Origin: Cryobacterium flavum
GTDB taxonomy: Bacteria; Actinomycetota; Actinomycetes; Actinomycetales; Microbacteriaceae
Direction of reading: 5' to 3'
Length of the DNA stretch: 64,000 nucleotides
Assembly: GCF_900103805.1 (NCBI RefSeq)
Contig: NZ_FNIB01000002.1
Coordinates: 1-64,000 of the forward strand
Under the pieces are notes generated by a model. The model saw only the letters and a program-made list of their open reading frames with translations, was not told the origin of the DNA and did not search any database. Positions 7,677-16,781 of the stretch are shown piece by piece. The translations under genes were made by a program, and so were the position numbers. The stretch's first letter is position 1. Each line of letters begins with the position of its first letter.

Positions 7677-8903
7677 TCAGCGCAGCGGAAACACGCCCGC
7701 CAACCGCGCCAGGGCGGCCTCTCCCACGATCGGAATTCCGTAGTCGCGGGCCTTGCGCGCCTTGCCCGAGAGGGAGTCCGGGTCGGCGGCCACGAGCAGC
7801 GTGACCTTCTTGGTCACGGCACTCTTCGGGGCGAAGCCGCGGGCCAGCAGCTCCGACTCCCAGTCGCTGCGGGGCCGCATCATCTCGCCGGTCAGCACCA
7901 CCAGATCGCCCAGGTGCAGTTCGAAGTGCGCGCTGGCCACCACCACGACCGCCGGCTCCGGCTGGTCGAGCGCGGCGCCCCGGGCATCCGCGGAAATGTC
8001 GAGCAGGTTGGCGACGTCGACGAGGTCGGCCATCTCATCCGTTGTGAGCACGCCGTCGGCCCAGGCGATGCGGGCGAGCGCGGCGAAATACTCGCCGTGC
8101 AGCAGCTCGCAGCGGTGGCGGCTGAGGCCGAGTTCCTCGGCAAGCTGCACGAGCGCCTGCGCTTCGTGCACCGAGAGCTTTCGATCGAGCAGGCAACGAT
8201 CGAGCAGGGCGAGGTAGTCCTGGTGTTCGGCCGGCCCGGTAATTTCGGGCAGGCGCACACTGATGCGTTCCAGAAAAGCGGATGCCGTCTGCTCGGTCGC
8301 AAATTTCGGCCGCGCGTACCACGGGCGCTCCGGCACCGGCAGTGTCGGCCAGCGGTAGGCGGCAGCGCGATCCAGGGCATCGGCCCACAAGATCAGGTCG
8401 GCAGCACCGAGAATGTAGTTGCTGAGCAATTGGGCGGTGGCGTAGGTATCAACGGACGCACGGTGGGCGCCGACGAGATCGATGTCGTAGGCGGCACAGC
8501 AGTCGGCGAGCGACCGACCGGTTCCGGCCAGAAAATCGCGGGCCAGTTGCATGGTGCAGAGGCTGATCACCGGTTCGGTGACGGGGTAGCCGGCGCGGGC
8601 AAGTTCGGCGAGCAGAAACCGCAGGTCGAAGGCGGCGTTGTGGGCGACGACGACGCGGCCGTCGAGTAGCGCCACGAGCTGTGGGGCGACCTCGGCGAAG
8701 GTGGGTGCGTTCATGACGTCGGCGGCGCGCACGCGGTGGATGTCCTGGCGCCCGAGGTCACGCCCGGGGTTGATGAGCGTCTCCCACTGGCCTTCGATCT
8801 GGCCGGCAGCGCTAAGGTGCACGACGGCTACCTCGATGACCCGGTGGTTGCCGCCTGCGAAGAGTCCGGTGGTCTCGAAGTCGATGACGGCGAAACCGGG
8901 CAT
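7677..8903 (-). CDS. DnaQ-like 3'-5' exonuclease with C-terminal BRCT domain
   Basis: A 408-residue protein. Residues 1-165 are a DEDDh exonuclease: DFETTG (8-13), HNAAFD (88-93) and H147/D152 in GAHRASVDT supply the catalytic carboxylates and histidine. Residues ~235-310 are a helical, TerB-like region. The last ~90 residues have the BRCT pattern (VVLTGEM, ELLARGFAPKSAVTKKVTLL, KARDYGIPIVGE). This exonuclease-BRCT architecture is widespread in actinobacteria and is thought to serve DNA repair. A ribosome binding site (AGGAG) precedes ATG 8903. A decayed partial copy is at 5856-6032. Confidence 0.88.
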   Translation of the reverse strand: MPGFAVIDFETTGLFAGGNHRVIEVAVVHLSAAGQIEGQWETLINPGRDLGRQDIHRVRAADVMNAPTFAEVAPQLVALLDGRVVVAHNAAFDLRFLLAELARAGYPVTEPVISLCTMQLARDFLAGTGRSLADCCAAYDIDLVGAHRASVDTYATAQLLSNYILGAADLILWADALDRAAAYRWPTLPVPERPWYARPKFATEQTASAFLERISVRLPEITGPAEHQDYLALLDRCLLDRKLSVHEAQALVQLAEELGLSRHRCELLHGEYFAALARIAWADGVLTTDEMADLVDVANLLDISADARGAALDQPEPAVVVVASAHFELHLGDLVVLTGEMMRPRSDWESELLARGFAPKSAVTKKVTLLVAADPDSLSGKARKARDYGIPIVGEAALARLAGVFPLR

Positions 8904-8983
8904 GGTGCTCCTGAGCTGAATGAGGTGGTCTTCTGACTGTACCGAGGGGGTAGACGCGGGCGCGGCCCACGGATGCGGGGGTG

Positions 8984-11767
8984 TCAGCGGTTGCGGCGGT
9001 ACGGCGTGAATGGTTTGCGGTACCCGCCGGCCGGCTTCATAACCGGCACCGACGGGCTTCCATCGAGGGCGAGCGTAGTCTTGCAGCGCGGGTAACGCCG
9101 ACAGCCGAGAAAAGCCCCGCGTTTACTGGTGCGCTCGACCATGAACCCGCGGCCGCAGCGCGGGCAGACGACCGAGTGCAGCACCTCGCCGATCGCATTC
9201 GTGCGCAACACGGCCTGATCACGGATGAGTTCCATTACGAAGCGCGATTCGCGTTTGTTGATGGTGACTAAAAGCACACTGCGGCGGGCGCGGGTCAGCG
9301 CCACGTAGAACAGGCGGCGTTCCTCAGCCTTCGGAAATTCCTCGGCAGCCGGCATAGCGAGCCGCAACACCGGGTCGTTCGGAATGGTGCTCGGAAATCC
9401 CCATTTTCCCGACACCATGCCGGGTATCACGATGTAGTCGGCCTCTCCTCCTTTCGACGCGTGGATCGTCATGAACGAGATGTCGAGCAGGTCCGCGAGG
9501 GGCTTGCAGCCCTCCAAGTAACTGCTCTGGTGGCGATACCGGCCGAGTACGAGCACCGACAGCTTGCGCCCCTGGACGCTGGGGACCTCGCCACTCGCCA
9601 CGCGGGTATGCAAAGTCGTCAATCGATGACGTACGGCTGCTGCCACGGCATTCTCCGTGTCGACCGTCATTATGTCCACCGTTGGGGCATACTCGGCGGT
9701 CGACGAAACGACGCTCTTCGCGATCTGCCCAGGGTTCTGCATGACGAAGGCGCTCGAGACATCCGCTACTGATTGTGGAAAACGAAAGGTGCGCTCGAGA
9801 CGCATGGTCTCACTCGAGCCGAACCAGTTCTCGAAGCCGGTCATGACCGAGACATCAGCGCCAGCGAAGCGATTGATGCTCTGCCAGTCGTCGCCGACGG
9901 CGAACAGATAGCGCCCAGGTGCATTCACGAGCGCACGAGCCAGTCGGGCGCGGGCAAAGCTTGCGTCTTGAAACTCGTCGACCATTACGAGGTCATACGG
10001 GCTTAGCCAGTCGCCATCTTCAAGGTGCTGCGCTGACAGCGTCAGCATGTCCTCGAAGTCGATGCAGTCGTCAGCCGTCAGCTGCTCATTCCATTCCCGA
10101 CGGATGGCCGTAAACAGTCTCAAGAACGACGCGTCGCGGTAGCGCACGGGACCGTGGGCGAGCGCTGCGAGGTTCTCGCTCAGCTGCTCTTCGGTGAGGC
10201 AATTGCTTTTGGCGTGGATGAGGAAGGTACGAAATGTGCCCAGCAGGAGTGCGTTCTCGACCGGCTTCTGGCCGACGGCGAGCCGATCGGCGTCGGGCTG
10301 CAGGGAGATACCCCGTTCGGTGAGCTCGCCGCCCAGGCGGGTAAGGTCTCGTCCACCCCACAGCTCCGACGTCGTGGTCTCGAGGAGAGTGGTGCCATTT
10401 TTGCGGTGGATTTTGCGCTTCCATGCAACGCCCTCGAGATAGCCTTCGAAGGGCGACGAGCCATCCGCATCAATCGCCCAATGCTCGTGGTAAACGTTGA
10501 TCGCCGGGTAGAAGAAATCAGGGTGGTACTGCCCGTGCGTGGGGTCAGCGGTCTCAACTTCATAGCGCTTCTCGTAGATGTAGTCGACGCCGTTGAAGAA
10601 CAGCCAGTCAGCGATCATCCGCTCGCCAGCGCTCTTGACGGTTTCGCCGCGCGATGTCTGAAACCCCTCGCTCGCGTCGACCTTCTCCCCGTTATCGTCA
10701 GGGTAGTCACGAGCTAGCACCGCGCGAAAGAAGTCCCACTCCGAGCGGAACATGACATCAGTAGCCCGAAGTCGGTCAACGATCCGACCGAGTTGCTGAA
10801 TGTCCTTGCCACCCTCAAGCCACGGCGCCAGCGACGGCTTCTTACCGGTGGCCTGACCGATGATGTCGAGGCCGAAGGCGTGAAATGTGCGAGCAACAAC
10901 CTTGTCTGCGTCAAGCCCCAGCAGGGTGAGGCGATCGCGGGTGCGCTGCTGCAACTGTTTGGCTGCCGCCGAGTTGAAGGCGAGCATGAGTATCTTGTCG
11001 GCCGGGATGAGATTGCGGTGCAGCGCATATCCGGCTTTGGCGACCATCGTGGAGGTCTTGCCCGACCCCGCAGAGGCGACAACGAGCATCCGGTTGTCGA
11101 AGCAGACAACGGCCCGGGTCTGCTCTGGGGTCAGAGGCGACGATTCCACGCTGTCGAAGAATTCCCGACACTCATCCGTTTCACGCTCGAGATGGTTCTG
11201 ATTTTCACGCGCGATGACGGCAAACACGTCTTCTGACCAGTGAGCAATCGTGTCAGCGATGTCGGCTGGCTGGGCTGCTATATGCGGTCGCAAGGACTTC
11301 TCGTCGAGCAGGTGACTGAAGCCGACGGCAGATTTGCGCGCGGCCCATTCGGTGCTGAATTCCCTGGTGATCCAGCCCATAGTGCGCAGGTGTTCGGTGA
11401 GCGCAGCAGTGAAGCTGTCGAGCCAGAGTGTCGCCTGGCGGGCTGCCGCTTCGAACTCGGCGGCGAGCTGCCGAAGCTGTAACGACTGCCGTGCTGCGGT
11501 GAAAGCGTGCTCAAACGCGGCGGCATCTTTCGAGCGGATGCCGCGGAGCCGGTCTACCCGCTCCCCCACCTGCAGCTCGATCTGGCTCCAGAACATGCCG
11601 CGGGTGACGACCACCGTCTCGATGTCCTCGACGGCGGTCGCGATGGAGGCACCGGCAACGGTCACCGTGACGATGTCGTCGTGGAAGGCGAGTTGCCAGT
11701 CACCGGATCCGGTGAGCGCCTTGCCCCAGGCGGAGGGCTGCCAGGTTTCGAGGTCGTGTTTGGTCAT
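8984..11767 (-). CDS. UvrD/HelD-like superfamily I DNA helicase with C4 zinc finger
   Basis: A 927-residue helicase. An N-terminal ~100-residue domain (WQPSAWGK...) is followed by the motor: Walker A ASAGSGKTST (231-240), Walker B VDEFQD, motif III GDDWQSI, and motif VI YVALTRARR. An insertion in the middle contains EWDFF and YEKRYEVET, typical of the helicase IV-like group. The C-terminus has a topoisomerase-type zinc ribbon (CPRCGRG, then C and PRCK). It probably works in recombination or repair. ATG 11767 overlaps the stop of the small membrane protein gene by four bases. Its N-terminal domain exists again as a fragment at 5288-5638. Confidence 0.88.
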   Translation of the reverse strand: MTKHDLETWQPSAWGKALTGSGDWQLAFHDDIVTVTVAGASIATAVEDIETVVVTRGMFWSQIELQVGERVDRLRGIRSKDAAAFEHAFTAARQSLQLRQLAAEFEAAARQATLWLDSFTAALTEHLRTMGWITREFSTEWAARKSAVGFSHLLDEKSLRPHIAAQPADIADTIAHWSEDVFAVIARENQNHLERETDECREFFDSVESSPLTPEQTRAVVCFDNRMLVVASAGSGKTSTMVAKAGYALHRNLIPADKILMLAFNSAAAKQLQQRTRDRLTLLGLDADKVVARTFHAFGLDIIGQATGKKPSLAPWLEGGKDIQQLGRIVDRLRATDVMFRSEWDFFRAVLARDYPDDNGEKVDASEGFQTSRGETVKSAGERMIADWLFFNGVDYIYEKRYEVETADPTHGQYHPDFFYPAINVYHEHWAIDADGSSPFEGYLEGVAWKRKIHRKNGTTLLETTTSELWGGRDLTRLGGELTERGISLQPDADRLAVGQKPVENALLLGTFRTFLIHAKSNCLTEEQLSENLAALAHGPVRYRDASFLRLFTAIRREWNEQLTADDCIDFEDMLTLSAQHLEDGDWLSPYDLVMVDEFQDASFARARLARALVNAPGRYLFAVGDDWQSINRFAGADVSVMTGFENWFGSSETMRLERTFRFPQSVADVSSAFVMQNPGQIAKSVVSSTAEYAPTVDIMTVDTENAVAAAVRHRLTTLHTRVASGEVPSVQGRKLSVLVLGRYRHQSSYLEGCKPLADLLDISFMTIHASKGGEADYIVIPGMVSGKWGFPSTIPNDPVLRLAMPAAEEFPKAEERRLFYVALTRARRSVLLVTINKRESRFVMELIRDQAVLRTNAIGEVLHSVVCPRCGRGFMVERTSKRGAFLGCRRYPRCKTTLALDGSPSVPVMKPAGGYRKPFTPYRRNR

Positions 11768-12195
11768 CGGGTTTTGCGCATGAGCTTGATCGTGCGCCCA
11801 ATGAATGCGATGAGTGAAATCGGAATCGTGAAAATGAGAAAGGTCTGGGCCAGGGAACTCATAGCTGAAATCGAGGCTGCAGAAACGTCCGAAGCACCCA
11901 ACCCGTATTGCCGGGCGAGGTACCCCGCGCCCGCCACAACAATGGTGAAGCCAAGAGCCATCCAGAACAATTTCAGGCCGTTGTGCCGAAGTACCTGAAC
12001 GATGCCGTCAAGCATCCACGAGGCAGCAAATGGCAAGACACCCGCCCACAGCATTACGGCAGCGATCCCAGCAAACTGGGACACAATCACGGAAGAAATA
12101 ATGGTCGACCCCCTAAAACCATATTCACGTCTACTTTCCCAGTCGGGCAACGTTTGTGAAGCAAGCGGACCTGGCCGCTTCGGGCTTTGACACAT
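11764..12195 (-). CDS. Small membrane protein upstream of the helicase
   Basis: A 143-residue protein with three hydrophobic helices (around residues 33-58, 70-95 and 115-135) and a basic tail. No family was recognised. Its stop overlaps the helicase start (ATGA), so the pair is co-translated. ATG 12195 lies seven bases after TACAGT (12203-12208), consistent with a leaderless start; a later start near residue 30 is possible. The pairing with a helicase is unusual and its meaning is unknown. Confidence 0.6.
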   Translation of the reverse strand: MCQSPKRPGPLASQTLPDWESRREYGFRGSTIISSVIVSQFAGIAAVMLWAGVLPFAASWMLDGIVQVLRHNGLKLFWMALGFTIVVAGAGYLARQYGLGASDVSAASISAMSSLAQTFLIFTIPISLIAFIGRTIKLMRKTR

Positions 12196-12308
12196 GCTTC
12201 GAACTGTAACTACTCATCGGCCTCAGGCTTGGCCAAGGGATGGGTACCTCATCCAATGAACACGCACATCTGTGGAGCAGCCCCATTCCTACTGGCATAG
12301 TGATTTGC

Positions 12309-14354
12309 TCATTCGCCGTCGCCGTCGCCGACAACAAGTGCAGTAATCGTTTCGCGGCTAGTCAAGCCCTCCAGCCCGCATCTACGCAGGTACTCGTAGG
12401 TTCCGTCGTAGAACTCGGATGCACGCGTAGGGTCGCTCGCATCTCCCATTGGCACAAAAATGACCATTCCTTGGCGAGCTCTGGTAAGGAGTACGCGATA
12501 GGCGTTCTCTAAAAATCGTTGGCTGCTGGCACTACGGCGGGCCTGCCAAGCCGTTCCCTTGAACTGCCAGTGTTTAAACTCTTTCCCGGTATGACGCAGG
12601 TCCGCGTCCCAACCGATGAGGGACCAGTCGAGCTCCAAACCCTGAATGTCGAACTCTGTTGCGACGAGCTCCATAGCATCGCTCGAACGGACATCCAATG
12701 GTTCGTTGAGGAACCACTGCGCCGGTTCAAGGCGATTCGACGCGTGAATTCCATAAGGTCGCAGCCGCATTCCGCCCGAGGAGGCGAGAACGCCGCGCGA
12801 TTCTGTTCCGCGATTCTGGTGAACTAGCCAGGCGCGAGCATCGCCAATGTCTCGAGTAATATATATGGGATAGTCCGCCTGGAATTTCCGATATTCAATT
12901 TGAGCCAAGCCTGGCTCATTGTTAATCAAATAATGAACCATGCGTGAAAGGTATTCGGCCCGAAAGGACCGCATCGACGTCGATAGATGAAGCCCCGGCC
13001 TTGATTCTGCGACTCGTACGTCTGACGCAAGCTCAGCAAAGTCAAGGTCCCCTCCATCGTAGGCATCGTCTGACAATTGGGAAGAGAAGTACACATCCCA
13101 TTCGGGATACTTCAGCTTAAGGGCGTCGAACCAGCCCGGCAGACCGACCTCGCCAGTGTTGATTTCTTGTCCACCCCCAATCAGAGCAACAACAACGCAC
13201 CAATCGACGTGCCGATCCATTACTCCTATCAGGAATTCCGGCTCGGACATATCGAAGTCCACAATGCCCTTCTTCTGCGACATGAATTTGACGGTCTGAG
13301 CCTTGTCCCAGGCCCTTTGCGCTTCATCGAAAACTACGACGCGCTCACGTGGCGCCTTTGGGTCGCGCATCGTTTCATCCCGGAAGTGGTGAACATTTTG
13401 AATGAATCGTTCAGTTTCTCGCCGCGCACTGGTAATGGATGCCTCAGGGTTACGGATCTTAGTATCGCGGGCCAGCGCCTCCCGAAGTACCGTCACTAAC
13501 GGCCCGTTGCCTGACAGAAAAACCGCCAAGTCCTGTTCAAGTTGTTGGTCCTCACTGTCGAGAACCGTTGCAATATTCAGGCCAGCGAGGGTTTTGCCCG
13601 ATCCCGGCACTCCAGTGACAAAGCAGATACTCTTCCTGCCCCGTTTGCGAGAGCTTCGCACTACTTCCTGAATTGTTTCAGTTGTCAGCGACAGATTTTC
13701 AGCCGTCGCTCCACTCCGGCTAATTTCGACAACGCTGTGGTTTGCATACAAATATTGCGCCGCTTCAATAATCGTCGGGGTGGGGTTATATGTTCCACCC
13801 GCCCATTGCGTGGCGTCAATAGGCGCTAGGTTGGCTTCTCCTGTAACACTCGAAAGAATCCACCCGAGATTGTGGCCGTTTGAGAGAATTGGCGCCGCTA
13901 CTTTGTCTTCGTTGAAGACGAGTTCCACTTCCCGTACCTGCGCACGCGTGCAAATCAGCACAGGAATAATAGGCACGTTTTCGCTGGTGCTATGGAAATT
14001 CTTTAGATCAATTGCGTAACCCTCCGCCTGTCGTATGTCAGCGGCGTCAAAATTCTCTGCCCCGACCTTGAATTCAAGTACGAAGATTGCCGAGTCCTTA
14101 ACAACAACGACGTCGGCTCGCCGGCCAACTCGCGGAATTGAGAACTCAAAATACACATCGCCCAGCGGATCCACTGCGAGCTCTCGTTTGAGGATTTCGA
14201 TCTGCTGCTGCCATGCCACAAGCTGCGTTTGCTCGACATTTCTTGCGTCCGCAATCAATCGCCCGAGAACAGTGCTTGAGGCCTCTCGAAGATACTCATG
14301 GACAGGCGCTGAATAGTAGGCGCGTGCAATTGTTCGGCTCAAGCGGTCCCCCAT
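12309..14354 (-). CDS. DUF2075-type ATPase/helicase with N-terminal PD-(D/E)XK-like domain
   Basis: A 681-residue protein. Residues 60-100 carry a nuclease-like core: D81 in GRRADVVVV and ExK in LEFK (94-97). Residues ~240-660 form a superfamily I-like ATPase of the DUF2075/Schlafen-helicase type: Walker A GVPGSGKT (248-255), Walker B VFDEAQ (341-346), GGGQEI, and LLTRARQGM (motif VI). Family members of this build are common in accessory islands and some act in phage defence. Codon use is visibly AT-richer than in flanking genes, suggesting transfer. No partner gene overlaps it; the zinc-ribbon membrane protein lies 40 bases upstream on the same strand. Confidence 0.8.
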   Translation of the reverse strand: MGDRLSRTIARAYYSAPVHEYLREASSTVLGRLIADARNVEQTQLVAWQQQIEILKRELAVDPLGDVYFEFSIPRVGRRADVVVVKDSAIFVLEFKVGAENFDAADIRQAEGYAIDLKNFHSTSENVPIIPVLICTRAQVREVELVFNEDKVAAPILSNGHNLGWILSSVTGEANLAPIDATQWAGGTYNPTPTIIEAAQYLYANHSVVEISRSGATAENLSLTTETIQEVVRSSRKRGRKSICFVTGVPGSGKTLAGLNIATVLDSEDQQLEQDLAVFLSGNGPLVTVLREALARDTKIRNPEASITSARRETERFIQNVHHFRDETMRDPKAPRERVVVFDEAQRAWDKAQTVKFMSQKKGIVDFDMSEPEFLIGVMDRHVDWCVVVALIGGGQEINTGEVGLPGWFDALKLKYPEWDVYFSSQLSDDAYDGGDLDFAELASDVRVAESRPGLHLSTSMRSFRAEYLSRMVHYLINNEPGLAQIEYRKFQADYPIYITRDIGDARAWLVHQNRGTESRGVLASSGGMRLRPYGIHASNRLEPAQWFLNEPLDVRSSDAMELVATEFDIQGLELDWSLIGWDADLRHTGKEFKHWQFKGTAWQARRSASSQRFLENAYRVLLTRARQGMVIFVPMGDASDPTRASEFYDGTYEYLRRCGLEGLTSRETITALVVGDGDGE

Positions 14355-14394
14355 TTATTCGCATCAAGCAGTGATTTAGCTTTGCACACCCTAC

Positions 14395-15102
14395 TTAGTC
14401 ACCAAGGTGCCACGTATATGACCCGTCATTCCAATTCACTGTCGCAGAAAATCTGTAACCGCTAGCTGTTCCGTCAGCATTTTCCGTGCTAATCGCTATG
14501 CAGGAATATGTTGTAGTGAGCGCCGTGAGATCGTCCGTGGAGCCACCTCCGAGTGGCGTGCAAGACGACCGCAGGATAGGGCCTTCGAGAGTCTCCTCAC
14601 TGACCTTTTTCTGGGCGTCCGTGGTGATTGAACCTTCGACTTCACCCACCATCGATAGACGAACTGCCCGCTCGGCATCATCGGCCACTTCTTGGGCTTT
14701 TACCGATGCGGCCAATCGCGCTGCCGCACTCTCCTTTTCGACTTTTGCTGCTTTCGCAGACGCTTCGGCGGCTACGACTTCATCATTGTGCGCGATAGTC
14801 ATTGCAATCGCCGCGCTGGCCCCACCGAGCAGCACCACGGCAGCAATGACGATTGCTGTCACCCGCACTCTTCGGTTTTTCCACGCATTCACTTTGAGAA
14901 AGCCCTTGCCGCAATTAGGACAGAATTCCCCCTGGGTCTGAGACTGAACGCTGCAGGAGGAACAAACTCTTGTTAGGGAGGACTCGCTACCGACGCGTCC
15001 CTCGGGCACTTCCAGGTCTGGCTGGTCAGCCAGAGAATTGTGATTGTCGTCAGGCGATTTCAACAGTTCATCAGGCACTTGAGCAGTTTCTTGTTCGGGC
15101 AT
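14395..15102 (-). CDS. Zinc-ribbon, single-pass membrane protein
   Basis: A 235-residue protein. An acidic N-terminus is followed by a zinc ribbon (CSSC ... CPNC, about residues 47-66), a transmembrane helix (about 80-103), an alanine/lysine-rich coiled coil (110-145) and an outside domain with two cysteines. Similar zinc-ribbon membrane proteins occur in many actinobacteria without known function. AT-rich codon use matches the neighbouring DUF2075 gene. ATG 15102 is six bases after TAGGGT, so the mRNA should be leaderless. Confidence 0.65.
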   Translation of the reverse strand: MPEQETAQVPDELLKSPDDNHNSLADQPDLEVPEGRVGSESSLTRVCSSCSVQSQTQGEFCPNCGKGFLKVNAWKNRRVRVTAIVIAAVVLLGGASAAIAMTIAHNDEVVAAEASAKAAKVEKESAAARLAASVKAQEVADDAERAVRLSMVGEVEGSITTDAQKKVSEETLEGPILRSSCTPLGGGSTDDLTALTTTYSCIAISTENADGTASGYRFSATVNWNDGSYTWHLGD

Positions 15103-15108
15103 ATTTTT

Positions 15109-15114
15109 ACCCTA
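15109..15114 (-). promoter_or_regulatory. Leaderless -10 box (TAGGGT)
   Basis: TAGGGT ends six bases before ATG 15102 and there is no Shine-Dalgarno sequence between. Confidence 0.5.
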
Positions 15115-15255
15115 TAAGTACGGAAATTGGTCCCACGGCGATTGCCACATGCTTCTGCACCCAGTTCGGGGCGTAATGCTTCTAACGAGCAACGCTAGTC
15201 GAATGTTGAGGAGTTCAGATAGAGCCATCGTTCTTCACGATGCCGGGCAGCCGAT

Positions 15256-15765
15256 TTAGACGTCGTCGGCCGTGGCCACGATTGCCCGCATGTCTGTCCA
15301 CGCCGACTGCAGCATCGGTGTGACATCGGTGCCGTTCACCATCACTGTCCCAACCTGCACCACGACGGAGTTCGTGTGCGCCTGATACCGTCCATGCACT
15401 TTGACATCAGCCGGCGACCATTCCTTGGCCAGGGTCACCCAGTTATCTATGACGAGCACGAATAGACATACGTCATATCCATCAGACCTGATCGCGGAGA
15501 AGATCTGCGATGGGCTGGTATCCGCGACGACGTTCCGCACTTTCACCTGCACGCGACGACCGTCACCGGCGAGCAGATCATACGACTTGGCGGAGTCCTT
15601 CTCCAGGATGCCGTCGTAGGCGATCGAGGCCGCGTACTCGGCGAGGTCAACAACCGGGGCGTTCTTCGTGCGAATAAGTCCGCGCTGGCGGAGTTCGTCA
15701 AGGATGCCGGAATAGGTGTCGATCAGTTCCCCGACACTCAAACTGTGCAGCTCAGAGTTGGTCAT
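15256..15765 (-). CDS. DUF6998-like protein with PD-(D/E)XK nuclease-like core
   Basis: A 169-residue protein. The N-terminus (LSVGELIDTYSGILDELRQR, IRTKNAPVVDLAEY) and the core KSYDLLAGDGRRVQVKVR resemble a family usually labelled DUF6998; the spaced E, D and QVK residues fit the restriction-endonuclease-like fold. The rest (FSAIRSDGYDVCLFVLV) continues the same alpha/beta pattern. No methylase is adjacent. ATG 15765 lies six bases after CAAGAT, a leaderless arrangement. A nuclease role is inference. Confidence 0.55.
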   Translation of the reverse strand: MTNSELHSLSVGELIDTYSGILDELRQRGLIRTKNAPVVDLAEYAASIAYDGILEKDSAKSYDLLAGDGRRVQVKVRNVVADTSPSQIFSAIRSDGYDVCLFVLVIDNWVTLAKEWSPADVKVHGRYQAHTNSVVVQVGTVMVNGTDVTPMLQSAWTDMRAIVATADDV

Positions 15766-15811
15766 TTTGAGATCTTGTCAGACATTCTCAGCTGCGGTTG
15801 AAGACACACGC

Positions 15812-16702
15812 TCAGGCCCGAGCAGCCCGCAGAACCTCGATGAACGCCCGCGTGCAGGCTGTCTGGCGCTGCCCAGGCAGGTAAGCGATGGAAATATTGC
15901 GGGTCACCGTAGGCGTGAGTGGAATGTGCGCGAGGTCGGCGAATTGCATCATCGGCAGCACCATGCCGGGAACAGCCGTGATGCCGAGGCCGGCGGCCAC
16001 CAGTCCGGCCACAGCACCCACATTCTCCGCGGGAATGATCGAGCCGAGTTGTGCGCCGGCATCGGCAAGGGCGCGCCGGGCGATGCTCTCAATGCTGCTG
16101 TCGGGGCCGAATGCAATGAAGGCCTCGCCGGCCAGCTCCTGCCAGCCGACCGAGGCACGCAACGCGAAACGGTGGGTACGCGGAACAGAGCAATAAAACG
16201 AGTCTGTGCCGATGGGTTCCTGATTCAGTCCTGCCAGCGGACCGGTGGTGGCGACCACCGCCATGTCAACCGTGCCGGCGCGCACCTCAGCGAGTGTGTT
16301 CGCGAGCAGACCGTCTTTGATTGAGACCCGCACGCCCGGGTTCGCCTGCCGAAATGCCAGAACGTGCGGCGGGAGAAAGGTCGCGGCGATGGAGGGAAGG
16401 CACGCGATGGAGACCGAACCGCGATCGCCGGTGAGAAAACTCTCGATGTCGCGCATTCCCGCGTCGAACCCGAGCAGAATACGGCGGGCGTGTTCGGCGA
16501 CCTCCCGCCCATCGGCGGTGGCGTGCACGCTGCGTGTTGTGCGCACGAACAGGCTCACGTTCAGACGTTGTTCCGCATCGGCGATCGTGCGACTGAGTGC
16601 GGATTGCGCGAGGCCGAGCGACCGTGCAGCGGCCGTGAAGCTACCGCAGTCGGCAAGGGCGACGACGCCACGCAGATGCGAGACCGTCAGATTTATGCTC
16701 AT
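15812..16702 (-). CDS. LysR-family transcriptional regulator
   Basis: A 296-residue LysR regulator: winged HTH at residues 5-65 (LADCGSFTAAARSLGLAQSA, LSRTIADAEQRL) and a periplasmic-binding-like effector domain from ~90. It is divergent from the CitMHS/AtuA operon and probably activates it in response to a carboxylate. ATG 16702 was chosen because TAAACT ends seven bases upstream (leaderless); ATG 16708 is also possible. Palindromes at 16698-16732 are likely binding sites. Confidence 0.9.
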   Translation of the reverse strand: MSINLTVSHLRGVVALADCGSFTAAARSLGLAQSALSRTIADAEQRLNVSLFVRTTRSVHATADGREVAEHARRILLGFDAGMRDIESFLTGDRGSVSIACLPSIAATFLPPHVLAFRQANPGVRVSIKDGLLANTLAEVRAGTVDMAVVATTGPLAGLNQEPIGTDSFYCSVPRTHRFALRASVGWQELAGEAFIAFGPDSSIESIARRALADAGAQLGSIIPAENVGAVAGLVAAGLGITAVPGMVLPMMQFADLAHIPLTPTVTRNISIAYLPGQRQTACTRAFIEVLRAARA

Positions 16703-16732
16703 TTGCATGAGTTTATGCCCAACTGATGTTGG
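16698..16732. promoter_or_regulatory. LysR-type operator region with two palindromes
   Basis: CTCAT-TTGC-ATGAG (16698-16711) covers the regulator start and CCAAC-TGAT-GTTGG (16719-16732) lies in the 80-bp divergent intergenic space. TTTATGC is also repeated directly on either side of the first palindrome. Confidence 0.5.
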
Positions 16733-16781
16733 CCCGCATAGGTAGTCGTGACGCAGACTCGGAGAGAACCTAAGGGGATCA

